From Labilithrix sp. (GTDB taxonomy: Bacteria > Myxococcota_A > Polyangia > Polyangiales > Polyangiaceae): 64,000 nucleotides of DNA. This document shows, one piece after another, positions 41,461 to 51,641 of the stretch. The position numbers were made by a program, and so were the translations under genes. Position 1 is the stretch's first letter; the number at the start of each line of letters is the position of its first letter. The notes under the pieces were generated by a model that worked only from the letters and a program-made list of their open reading frames with translations, made no database searches and was not told the DNA's origin. The DNA lies in NCBI GenBank assembly GCA_019637175.1, contig JAHBWD010000013.1:62001-126000 (forward strand), read 5' to 3'.

Positions 41461-42801
41461 TCAGTTTGCCTGGGTGAGGACGGTCACGTCCCCGTCGTCG
41501 GCGCGGCCGGAGGGGACGACGCTCGAGAGCGGCGCGAGCGCGCTCGGCAGCTTGGCGAACGAGACGTCGACGTCGTCACCGGACGTGGGCGCGAACTGAC
41601 CGCCGACGTCCTGGCGGATGTTGCCGCTCGTGCCGCCCCAGACCGATCCGTGACCGAGCTTCGGACAGGTCGCCGCGCGGCATGCCGTGGTCGCGAGCTT
41701 GTAGGTCGTCTTGAGGAGGCCTTCTTCCATCGACGTCGTGGTCGAGAGGACCTTCGCGCGCGCGTGCCCCGGCGCGAGCTCGCTCGCGCGCGCGTCGCGC
41801 GAGATCCCGCCGCTCTTGCCGTCGCTCGAGACGCTCGGGAAGAGGCCGTACGTCGCGACCGCAGCCGCGGCCACGAACGCGAAGCGCGCGCGTCGGTCGC
41901 TTCGCCCGCGGAGCACGAGGAAGAGGAGGAAGCCGAGCGTCGCGAACATCGCGACGTGCGAGGCGGCGAGCGACGGCTTCTTGGGCGCGACGCTGGCGTT
42001 GCCGCAGCCGTTTCCGCCCGCCTCGAGCCTCGTGCTGTAGAGCTCCGCGAGGCCCTGGATGTCGTCGTCCGCGGGCGCGCGCATCGTCGCGTCGTTCGGC
42101 GCGGAGTAGCGGTACATGAGCGCGTCGCGTCGACCCATCTCGTCGTTCATCCCGAGCGAGTGACCGAGCTCGTGGGCGATGACGTGATGGAGGTCGTAGA
42201 CGTTGTTCGCCTCCACGACCTGGTCGGTGTGCGAAATGCCGTCGGTCGCCGCCGAGGGCCGTGTGCCGACGACGTTCTCCTGGGGCGCCGCGTGAGGATG
42301 GTGGCCTTCCTCGGTGAGGACGGCGAACTTGTAGGAGCCGTTGAAGATGATGTCGGCGTCGAGGATCCGCCCGGTGGCGTTGTCGTACGTGAGGACGGTG
42401 ATGGCGAGGGCGCGGCCGGCGGGGGCCCAGCCGTTCGCCATGTAGAAGATGCCGTTCTTCTGGTCGAACCCCGGCTTCTTCGGCGAATCCTGATCTTGGG
42501 GACGGACGTGGAGATCGGGGGCGCCGACGGTGCCGCCCCAGTCGCCCATCGCCTGAACGGTCGCGGCGGCGCCCGTGGCGACGTTGCCGTCGAGCGACGG
42601 GTCGAGCGTGTAGGCGACGGTGGGCGTCTCCCAGTGCACCAGCTCGCCCCGCGAGGTCCGCTTCACGACGTAGGCGCCGGCGTCGTTCGAGCCGACGAGG
42701 CCCAGCATCATCGAGGCGCCGACGGCCCCGGCCACCGATCCACGAGCCACCGCGCGAAGCGCGCGGCTCGCATTTCGATCGAGGGCACGAAGCAGGGCCA
42801 C
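41461..42801 (-). CDS. Metzincin (matrixin-like) zinc protease with internal membrane pair
   Basis: 446 aa, GTG start with AAAGG just upstream. After a signal region (to ~43), a catalytic domain (45-260) carries VIAHELGHSLGMNDEM, so the zinc ligands are His210, His214 and Asp220; Asp replaces the usual third His (HExxHxxGxxD). A Met-turn, ALMYRYS, follows. At 263-320, a GGNGCGNA Cys motif precedes two hydrophobic helices split by RGRSDRRAR, and the final ~125 residues are soluble and Cys-containing (CRAATCPKLGHG). A MYXO-CTERM-like element appears to be internal rather than terminal, which is odd. Confidence 0.78.
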   Translation of the reverse strand: MALLRALDRNASRALRAVARGSVAGAVGASMMLGLVGSNDAGAYVVKRTSRGELVHWETPTVAYTLDPSLDGNVATGAAATVQAMGDWGGTVGAPDLHVRPQDQDSPKKPGFDQKNGIFYMANGWAPAGRALAITVLTYDNATGRILDADIIFNGSYKFAVLTEEGHHPHAAPQENVVGTRPSAATDGISHTDQVVEANNVYDLHHVIAHELGHSLGMNDEMGRRDALMYRYSAPNDATMRAPADDDIQGLAELYSTRLEAGGNGCGNASVAPKKPSLAASHVAMFATLGFLLFLVLRGRSDRRARFAFVAAAAVATYGLFPSVSSDGKSGGISRDARASELAPGHARAKVLSTTTSMEEGLLKTTYKLATTACRAATCPKLGHGSVWGGTSGNIRQDVGGQFAPTSGDDVDVSFAKLPSALAPLSSVVPSGRADDGDVTVLTQAN

Positions 42802-43151
42802 GTAACCTTTCTACGCGGTCTCGATAGCGTCTTTTCTTTAATTGCAATCGAACATGAAAATGAGTGTCAGGCTGTAACGGCTCGTCGTGGCGCGCACCAC
42901 TCGCGCTCCGTCTACCCGCGGCTTCCGCAGGAGCGCGCCGTGTGTAGTCGCAAAGACGTCTCAATGGGCGGTCTGAAGCCGCGCGATCAGCCTGAAAAAT
43001 AGGGCTTTCATGCGCACACCTACACAGGCGCGCTCATGACGCGATCAGGCGCGCGTGCACGGCCGTGTCGGGTCCGCGCGAGACACGCACCTCTATCCGC
43101 CTACCTCCGAATCGCTCGCGAGGTCGCGCGAGGTCGATCGCTGATTGGGAA
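42802..43151. promoter_or_regulatory. 350-bp intergenic region between protease and NtrC genes
   Basis: No gene is seen. The part next to the protease start (42820-42880) is the most AT-rich stretch nearby and includes the palindrome ATTGCAAT and a run TTTTCTTTAATTG, so it probably holds the protease promoter on the minus strand. A weak hairpin, AGCC/GGCT around GAAAAATA near 42990, is not a convincing terminator for the NtrC gene. Confidence 0.4.
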
Positions 43152-44585
<1,434 letters not shown>

Positions 44586-44594
44586 GAGGCGATC

Positions 44595-46043
<1,449 letters not shown>

Positions 46044-46124
46044 GGGGATACCGTACCGCACGCGGCGGTCTCGGGTCGCCGCGGCGGCGTGGCGAAAGTG
46101 AGGACCGGTGCGGCGTCGTGACGA

Positions 46125-46156
46125 TTTGCCCCACGCGACTGCGGCAGAGGTGCAAA
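46125..46156. repeat. Imperfect inverted repeat upstream of the sigma-54 promoter
   Basis: TTTGCCCCAC (46125-46134) and GAGGTGCAAA (46147-46156) form an imperfect inverted repeat with arms TTTGC/GCAAA. It is centred about 105 bp upstream of the predicted start of the sigma-54 promoter at 46219, which is where enhancer-binding proteins normally bind. The site is short and partial, so this is only a candidate. Confidence 0.3.
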
Positions 46157-46218
46157 CGGCCCCACGAACGCTGGGCTCCAGGTGGCGGAATGAGGGGCCT
46201 TTTGCGGCTTTCGGTCCG

Positions 46219-46234
46219 TGGCACGCCCGCTGCT
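46219..46234 (+). promoter_or_regulatory. Sigma-54 (-24/-12) promoter
   Basis: TGGCACG at 46219-46225 matches the -24 consensus fully, followed by CCCG and then CTGCT at 46230-46234, one mismatch from TTGCT. The GG (46220-46221) and GC (46232-46233) are separated by exactly 10 nt. Transcription would start near 46245, 55 bp before the GTG of the pseudo-receiver/Fis regulator. It lies upstream and divergent from the histidine kinase operon that encodes an enhancer-binding protein. Confidence 0.7.
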
Positions 46235-46298
46235 CAAAGGGCCGCAGCCTCCACGCACTGGGACCGACTCAGGCCTGAGGGGAAAGGACATATTCAGC

Positions 46299-46991
46299 GT
46301 GAACAACGTCGCCAGCGCGATGCCTTCGGCTCGATTCAGCGCGGTTCTTCTCGAGGGCGAGAAGGGACTCGGTTTGGAGAGCACGCTCCGCGAACAGAGC
46401 TGCTCGGTACGTCGCGTGAACACGCGCGCCGCCGCGCAGGAGGCGCTCGAGAACGTCGATGTCGTCGTGATCTCGGCGGCCGGCTTCGCCGACGACGAGA
46501 TCCTCGAGCTCGTCGGGCGCGCCGCGCTCGGATCGGGCGTGCTCGTCCAGACGGAGAACACGGATCTCGCCGTCAAGGCCGCGCGTCTCGGCGCGAGCAC
46601 GGTCGTCGGCGGGACGATCGAGCTCGCCGCATCGCAGATCGGCCAGCTGCTCTCCGTCGTGGAGCTGAAGCGCCGCGTCGCTCGCCAGAGCAGCGCGCCC
46701 GTCTCGGTCACCGCGCCGAACAGCGGCGTGGTCCAGCGCCGTTCGACGCCGCTCCCGAAGGAAGCGACGCCCGACGCGCTCGACGCGCTCATCGAAGCGG
46801 CCGAGGCGCTCGTCCCGATGCACCGCTTCCAGCGCGTGTACGTCGACTACGCGCTCCGTCGCTTCGGCGGAAACAAGGTCCACACGGCGGCGGCCCTCGG
46901 CATCGATCGCCGCACCATCCAGCGTTGGGCCCGCGCCCGCGCCGAAGCGGTCAGCCCGCCCGCGCACACGACCAACAGCGCGTCGTCCTGA
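46299..46991 (+). CDS. Pseudo-receiver / Fis-type HTH regulator
   Basis: 230 aa from GTG 46299, chosen because GGAAAGGA lies ~10 nt upstream; the longer open frame would begin inside the sigma-54 promoter, and ATG 46320 is a later alternative. Residues ~10-125 look like a receiver (FSAVLLEGEKGLGLES; VVVISAAGF; GASTVVGG), but the phospho-acceptor Asp is replaced by Ser and the N-terminal acidic pair is absent. The C-terminal ~45 residues are a Fis-like HTH (FGGNKVHTAAALGIDRRTIQ). There is no AAA+ domain. It probably binds DNA as a constitutive or protein-controlled regulator. Downstream is a strong terminator. Confidence 0.75.
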   Translation: MNNVASAMPSARFSAVLLEGEKGLGLESTLREQSCSVRRVNTRAAAQEALENVDVVVISAAGFADDEILELVGRAALGSGVLVQTENTDLAVKAARLGASTVVGGTIELAASQIGQLLSVVELKRRVARQSSAPVSVTAPNSGVVQRRSTPLPKEATPDALDALIEAAEALVPMHRFQRVYVDYALRRFGGNKVHTAAALGIDRRTIQRWARARAEAVSPPAHTTNSASS

Positions 46992-47015
46992 CCGCGAGAA
47001 GAGAAGTTGGGAACG

Positions 47016-47072
47016 AGAGGCGCGGAGGCGCTGAGAGATCTCACAAAAGATCTTCAGCGACTCCGCGTCTCT
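47016..47072. terminator. Bidirectional terminator between convergent genes
   Basis: A long imperfect hairpin: left arm 47016-47041 and right arm 47048-47072 pair over about 26 positions with one G.U, one mismatch and one bulge, around a 6-nt CACAAA loop. On the + strand the stem is followed by CTCTTTCAAAC and on the - strand by pyrimidine-rich sequence. It lies in the 93-bp gap between the stops of the Fis-type regulator and the lipoprotein gene. Confidence 0.75.
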
Positions 47073-47084
47073 CTTTCAAACTCT

Positions 47085-47921
47085 TCAAAAGAGCGCGCGC
47101 GGCTTCGACGAAGCGGGGATGAGGCGCGGGCGCTGCTGCTTGTAGCGCGTGATGGCGCCGCGCTCGGCGGACGTCTTGGCGCGCGCGGCGGCGAGGAGCT
47201 TCGAGGAGCGGATCGCGTGCGCGTCGACGAGAGGCTGCGCGACGACCTCGGGGGCCGCGATGTGGAAGTGGCCGCCGCCGCTGCCCGTGCGGATCACGAT
47301 GAAGCCGCCATACGCGAGCGGCTTCTGAACCTCGGCGCGCAGGAGCACCCAGGTGCGGCCGCCGGCAACGCGCGCCGAGCCGTCGACCGGACGAAGATCG
47401 TACGCCTCGCCGTCGGGTGACTCTTCGGTGATCGTCGCGGTGATGCCTTTGTCGTCGTTGGTCACGTCGGCGGGGGCGCCGGCGACTTCGCTCTTCGAGA
47501 TCCAGACCTGCGCGCGGAACGGACCCGCGCCGCCCTGGAAGCTCGCGAGGAGCATCACGGGCGACGACGTCTTGTTCGTCGCGCCCGTCGGCTTCACCAG
47601 CGCGACGTTGCCGCCGAAGCCCGCGGGCGATCGGCTGTCGAACGTCGTCTCGAGCTCGACCTGTTCGAACGTCTCGTCGTAGAACGCGAGGAACGAGCCG
47701 TAGCCCGCCTCACGCCCCGCGAGCGCGAAGCCGGGATCGGCGAGGAGGTTCGTCGGCGCCGTCGGGAGGGCGTTGCCCTCGACGAGCTTTCGCGGCGCGG
47801 GCGCGGGCGCGGGCTCCGCGCTCGGGAGCGGCGCCGGATCCTGCCTCGGCGGAGCGAGCTCCTCGCCGCAGGCGGCGGTGAGGAGGGAGAGAGCGAGGGC
47901 TGCGATCAGGGAGAGCTTCAT
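47085..47921 (-). CDS. Lipoprotein of unknown function
   Basis: 278 aa. A strong lipoprotein signal ends LLTAAC (Cys18), then a Pro/Ala-rich stretch (20-45). The body (~50-230) is beta-rich (FEQVELETTF; AQVWISKSEVA; GGFIVIRTGSGGGHFHIAAP) and recalls a carbohydrate-binding-like or jelly-roll fold, though no family is recognised. A basic C-terminal helix follows. It starts 13 bp after the S41-like gene stop and is probably co-transcribed. The outer-membrane location is inferred. Confidence 0.65.
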   Translation of the reverse strand: MKLSLIAALALSLLTAACGEELAPPRQDPAPLPSAEPAPAPAPRKLVEGNALPTAPTNLLADPGFALAGREAGYGSFLAFYDETFEQVELETTFDSRSPAGFGGNVALVKPTGATNKTSSPVMLLASFQGGAGPFRAQVWISKSEVAGAPADVTNDDKGITATITEESPDGEAYDLRPVDGSARVAGGRTWVLLRAEVQKPLAYGGFIVIRTGSGGGHFHIAAPEVVAQPLVDAHAIRSSKLLAAARAKTSAERGAITRYKQQRPRLIPASSKPRALF

Positions 47922-47934
47922 CGCGTTTCTTCCT

Positions 47935-50139
47935 TCACGGATTCGAGAGCCAGAGGACGGCGGCCTGGACGATGGTGTCGACGCCGTCGAGCGCGTCGGA
48001 GAGCTTCTGCGCGACGACGACGTCGGGCTCGACGCCGTGGCCGCTCTCCCAGCGAACGTTCGGGGCGCTCGCGAGGGTCGGGGCGAAGCGCGCGTCTTGG
48101 ATCTGGAGGCTGCCGCCGGACCAGCCGGTCCACAGGCCCGGCAGCGAGCTCACCGCGCCGAAGGCGCCGCTCGTCGGATGCGGCGCGAAGATCTTCACGC
48201 CGGTGCGACCTTTGAGGAGCTTCGGCATGAAGTCGTTGGCCGAGACGTCGTACGTGTTGAGCCACGCGATGCGCGTCGTCGCGCCGGGCGGGCTCGCCTT
48301 CGACGCGAAGAAGCCGTTCGCGTTGCCCTGGAAGCAGCTCCACATGTCGGCGCTGTTGCCGGTGCAGCGGCCGAGGCGCGAGAAGAGCCAAGGCGGATCG
48401 GTGAGGTCGTACGTTCCGCGTCCGACGGAGAACACGCCCATGGGCTCGCTCGTGCCGCGGAGGAGGTGAAAGAGGTGCTCGACGGTGTGGTAGTAGCCGC
48501 CGTGCCCCATGCGCGCGTCCATGAGGACCTTCTCGGGCGCGCCCGTGAAGACCGCGGTCATCGACGCCTGCCACTTCCTGTCTCCGACGAAGCCGTCGAA
48601 CTGGACGCGCTTCTCGCCGCCTTCGCCCTCCGACGTCCACACGGGATCTTCGCCCCAGCCTTGCTGCGTGCCGACCGTGGCGGCGTTGAGGAAGCGCTGC
48701 GTGCAGCCGAACGAACGCGTCACGTTCGCCGGACCCTGGCCCGTCACCACCTTGAAGGCCGTGCTCGCGACGTCGATCGTGATCGTCTCGCGCGTCTCCG
48801 GGCTGCAGTCGGCCGACGACGGGCAGCGGAGGAGCGTGACGGAGCTCGCGCGCGTCGTGATGAGCGACGAGAGATCGTTGGCGCTCGGCCCCCAGTCGGA
48901 CGCAGGATCGTTGGGGAGCGTCGTCGCGACCTGCGGCCACACCTCGTCGACCCACTGCTTGGGATCGCGGCCGTCGATCGCGAAGAGCACGTCGCCGCGC
49001 TTGAGCGCGACGCCGGTCGCCGGCTTGTCTGCGGCGCGGAAGACCGCGTAGCCGAGGCCGCCGCCGAGGAGATCCTTGTCGACGACGCCGAAGCAGGCGC
49101 CGAGCACGCTGGAGCTGCCGCGGGTGATCTGCGGCGCGAAGTTCGACGCGTTGGCGGGTGAGCCGAACGACGTGTGGTTGTCGCGGAGCAGGTTGACGAG
49201 GCGGTTCAAGCCGCCGAAGAACTGCCGCGAAGAGACGGCGTTCTCGGCGAGCGGCCGGGCGGCGGGCTTGAGGATCGTCTCGCCGTTGTGCGCCGCGTTG
49301 CGATCGCCCATGAGGCGCGTCGAGAAGGTGACCCAGCGCTCGGCGATCTCGCGGCGATGCTCGACCGACGGCAACACGCCCCAGGTCACGCTCGAGGCGA
49401 CGCAGCGGCCGAACATGCAGTCGGCCTCGGGGCCGCAGACCGCCGCGACCGTCTGCGCGTTGCACGCGAGCGGCGCGGTGGGCTTGCCGTCGACCTTGCG
49501 GATCTCGAGCGCGTCGACGAGGAACGTCTGCGCGGCGCTCGCGTAGTACGACGGCAGGACGAGGATGCCTCGCACGGGGGCGCCCCAGACGTTGCCGTCG
49601 AGCGGTCCGGTCGAGAACTCGGCCCAGCCGTCGGTCGTCTCGCGGCCGGTGCGCACGGCGCGGACGCTGGCGAAGTTGTCGAGCACGGCGGCGAACGGGT
49701 CTTCGCCGTGATCGTAGAGGACGGAGAGCTGAGGTCCGGTGCCGTCGGCGCGAGCCCAGAGCGTGACCTCGAAGCGGCCGTCGTGCACCTCGGCGAAGAG
49801 CGCCGGATCGACGATCGCGAGGCCCGCGCCGTCCTTGCCGAGGCGGAGCGCGTGCGCGCCTTCGATCGCGTCGTCGCCGCCCTCCGTGAAGAGCGACGCG
49901 ACGTCGGCCGCGCTCGCGATCGGCTTGTGCGACAGCTCGGGGTAGCCCTGATCCGATCGAAGCCAGCTCGCGAGCTCGAGACCGACGAGGCCGTCGGGGC
50001 TCTCGAAGTCGAACGTCTTCAGCGCGCCGGACGGGATCCGGATCGCGCTCGTCGCGGGATCGAACTGCCCGCGCGCTTCGGCTGTGAGGGGTACGGCGAG
50101 CAGGGCGAGGAGGCCGGTGGCCAGCGCGAGCCGATTCAT
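47935..50139 (-). CDS. Secreted S41-like peptidase with jelly-roll and PDZ-like regions
   Basis: 734 aa from ATG 50139, which starts a clean signal peptide (RLALATGLLALLAVPLTAEA); a TTG six codons earlier is in frame. Residues ~20-205 form a beta-rich domain, and a Cys cluster (CNAQTVAAVCGPEADCMFGR) follows. S41 hallmarks: NHTSFGSP, PDZ-like ALKRGDVLFAIDGRDPKQW, DARMGHGGYYHTVEHLF in place of the family's D-x-R-x-x-x-G-G, and NTYDVSANDFMPKLL containing the likely catalytic Ser. The end GVEPDVVV also matches family strands. Protease activity is likely, substrate unknown. A lipoprotein gene follows after 13 bp. Confidence 0.68.
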   Translation of the reverse strand: MNRLALATGLLALLAVPLTAEARGQFDPATSAIRIPSGALKTFDFESPDGLVGLELASWLRSDQGYPELSHKPIASAADVASLFTEGGDDAIEGAHALRLGKDGAGLAIVDPALFAEVHDGRFEVTLWARADGTGPQLSVLYDHGEDPFAAVLDNFASVRAVRTGRETTDGWAEFSTGPLDGNVWGAPVRGILVLPSYYASAAQTFLVDALEIRKVDGKPTAPLACNAQTVAAVCGPEADCMFGRCVASSVTWGVLPSVEHRREIAERWVTFSTRLMGDRNAAHNGETILKPAARPLAENAVSSRQFFGGLNRLVNLLRDNHTSFGSPANASNFAPQITRGSSSVLGACFGVVDKDLLGGGLGYAVFRAADKPATGVALKRGDVLFAIDGRDPKQWVDEVWPQVATTLPNDPASDWGPSANDLSSLITTRASSVTLLRCPSSADCSPETRETITIDVASTAFKVVTGQGPANVTRSFGCTQRFLNAATVGTQQGWGEDPVWTSEGEGGEKRVQFDGFVGDRKWQASMTAVFTGAPEKVLMDARMGHGGYYHTVEHLFHLLRGTSEPMGVFSVGRGTYDLTDPPWLFSRLGRCTGNSADMWSCFQGNANGFFASKASPPGATTRIAWLNTYDVSANDFMPKLLKGRTGVKIFAPHPTSGAFGAVSSLPGLWTGWSGGSLQIQDARFAPTLASAPNVRWESGHGVEPDVVVAQKLSDALDGVDTIVQAAVLWLSNP

Positions 50140-50269
50140 CGCGCGCGCAGCCAGCAAGACACATGCCGGTCGAGCTGTTGACTAAATGTTCAGTGATGAA
50201 GGACGGTTAGCGAATCGCGCACGGTCCCGTGCGTTCGTGAACGGGACGCGCGCCCGAAGGGTTAGCTGG

Positions 50270-50566
50270 CTAACGGCCTGGCGCCGCCTCGGCGGTCGGG
50301 GCGGCGGCTCCTTCGCGCCAGCAGTCGCGAACGGGCGTCGTGCAAATGTACACGGCGGTCTTTCCGCAGCCGGTGACCTGCCAGCGCGCGGCGGGAGGAT
50401 CGGCGCCTTCGAGATCGGCGATCTTCTCGACCGCGGTCTCTTCGGTCGTGCAGCCGAGATCGCGCGCGACGCGCGAGCGTGGCGTGGTGACGGGCGTGGC
50501 GGCGCACGCGATCGACGTGCTGGCGAGCGCGAGGAGCGCGAAGATTCTCAGCGACGCGATCAGCAC
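50270..50566 (-). CDS. Small Cys-rich lipoprotein
   Basis: 98 aa from GTG 50566, which has GGGAGG 6 nt upstream inside the preceding gene and overlaps its stop by 7 bp. The lipoprotein signal ends STSIAC (Cys22). The mature part has four Cys (DLGCTTEETAVE, TGCGKTAVYICTTPVRDCW) and a C-terminal Ala/Glu-rich tail. The CGKTAVYxC core recurs in small myxobacterial lipoproteins of unknown function (from memory). Last gene of the pab transcript. Confidence 0.7.
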   Translation of the reverse strand: MLIASLRIFALLALASTSIACAATPVTTPRSRVARDLGCTTEETAVEKIADLEGADPPAARWQVTGCGKTAVYICTTPVRDCWREGAAAPTAEAAPGR

Positions 50567-51048
50567 GAGCAACCTCCCATTCGACCCTCGCTCTCGGTGA
50601 GCGTGCGCTTCGCGTCGACGCAGCGAGCGTCTTCGTCGCCCGCCATCCGGCAGAGCGCGGACACCGCGCGACGCATCGAGGCGAGCGCGCGGCACGGGCT
50701 CGCGCAGCGATCTTCGACGACGGCGCGCTTCTGCGCCTCGGCCTCCGGCTTCGAAGGCTGCTGCGCGGGCGCGGCCCCGGCCCCGGGTGAGACCGGCGCC
50801 GCGGGCTCGGCGGGTCGCACGTCGGTGGCCTTCGGCGCGCCGCCGGACGCGGCCGGATCTGCCGGCGGCGCGGCGAGCTCGGCCTTCGCGCGCGCGATCT
50901 GCGCCTCGGCCTCTTCGACGCTCGAAGGCTCGCGTTCGCGCTCGCGCTCCTGCTGGCTGTCGGGGGCTTTCGGCGAGAGGTTTGCGCCTCCACAAGCCGC
51001 CGCCGCGACGGCGATCGAGAGACAAGCGAACCGGAGAGCGTGGGTCAT
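50560..51048 (-). CDS. Cys-rich lipoprotein coupled to pabA
   Basis: 162 aa. The signal ends AVAAAAC (Cys19). An acidic/charged helix (REREREREPSSVEEAEAQIA) is followed by a Pro/Ala linker and a C-terminal Cys-rich end (DRCASPCRAL, SALCRMAG, ARCVDAK, GGCSC). The ATG (51048) overlaps the pabA TGA as ATGA, so it is translationally coupled to folate genes although no folate function is suggested by its sequence. Function unknown. Confidence 0.72.
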   Translation of the reverse strand: MTHALRFACLSIAVAAAACGGANLSPKAPDSQQEREREREPSSVEEAEAQIARAKAELAAPPADPAASGGAPKATDVRPAEPAAPVSPGAGAAPAQQPSKPEAEAQKRAVVEDRCASPCRALASMRRAVSALCRMAGDEDARCVDAKRTLTESEGRMGGCSC

Positions 51049-51641
51049 GACGGAAGATCCCTGCGGGCCGTGCCCATGAACGCCCGGACGATGGCGGGCC
51101 CGATGGCCGTGCCGATCGACTCGGGGTGGAACTGGACGCCGAAGACAGGATAACGCCGATGTCGAACGGCCATCACGGTTCCGTCCTTACACCACGCCGT
51201 GAGGGCGAGGCACGCAGGGATCGCGCTCGGATCGGCGACCAGCGAGTGGTAGCGCATGGCTTCGAAAGGCAAGGGCAGCGCGGCGAAGATCCCGTCACCG
51301 TCGTGATGGACGAAGCTCGCCTTGCCGTGCATCACCTCGGGCGCACGAATGATGCGGCCGCCGAAGGCCGACACGACGAGCTGGTGACCGAGGCAGACGC
51401 CGAGGATCGGGATCGTACGGCCGAGCTCGGTGACGATCTCCCGGCAGACGCCGACGCGCGCGGGATCTTCCGGGTGACCGGGGCCAGGCGAGAGCACGAT
51501 GCGCGACGGGCGCATCGCGCGGATCTCGTCGAGCGCGATCGCGTCGTTGCGGCGCACGATCGGGCGCTCGCCGATCGCGCCGAAGAGCTGGACGAGGTTC
51601 CACGTGAACGAGTCGTAGTTGTCGATGACGAGCGTCGTCAT
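51045..51641 (-). CDS. pabA: Aminodeoxychorismate synthase glutaminase component
   Basis: 198 aa. Class I glutamine amidotransferase: VIDNYDSFTWNLVQLFG, nucleophile Cys83 in ILGVCLGHQLV, and the His/Glu dyad in VQFHPES. The oxyanion/ammonia-tunnel motif is SPGPGHPED. It supplies ammonia to PabB. The TrpG alternative is unlikely because pabB and pabC flank it. ATG 51641 overlaps the pabB stop by 4 bp, and its own stop overlaps the lipoprotein start by 4 bp. Confidence 0.94.
   Translation of the reverse strand: MTTLVIDNYDSFTWNLVQLFGAIGERPIVRRNDAIALDEIRAMRPSRIVLSPGPGHPEDPARVGVCREIVTELGRTIPILGVCLGHQLVVSAFGGRIIRAPEVMHGKASFVHHDGDGIFAALPLPFEAMRYHSLVADPSAIPACLALTAWCKDGTVMAVRHRRYPVFGVQFHPESIGTAIGPAIVRAFMGTARRDLPS

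Noticed and set aside
46218..46298. Upstream extension of the pseudo-receiver regulator from 46218
   Set aside because: It would begin inside the sigma-54 promoter, lacks a ribosome binding site, and reads as unrelated sequence.
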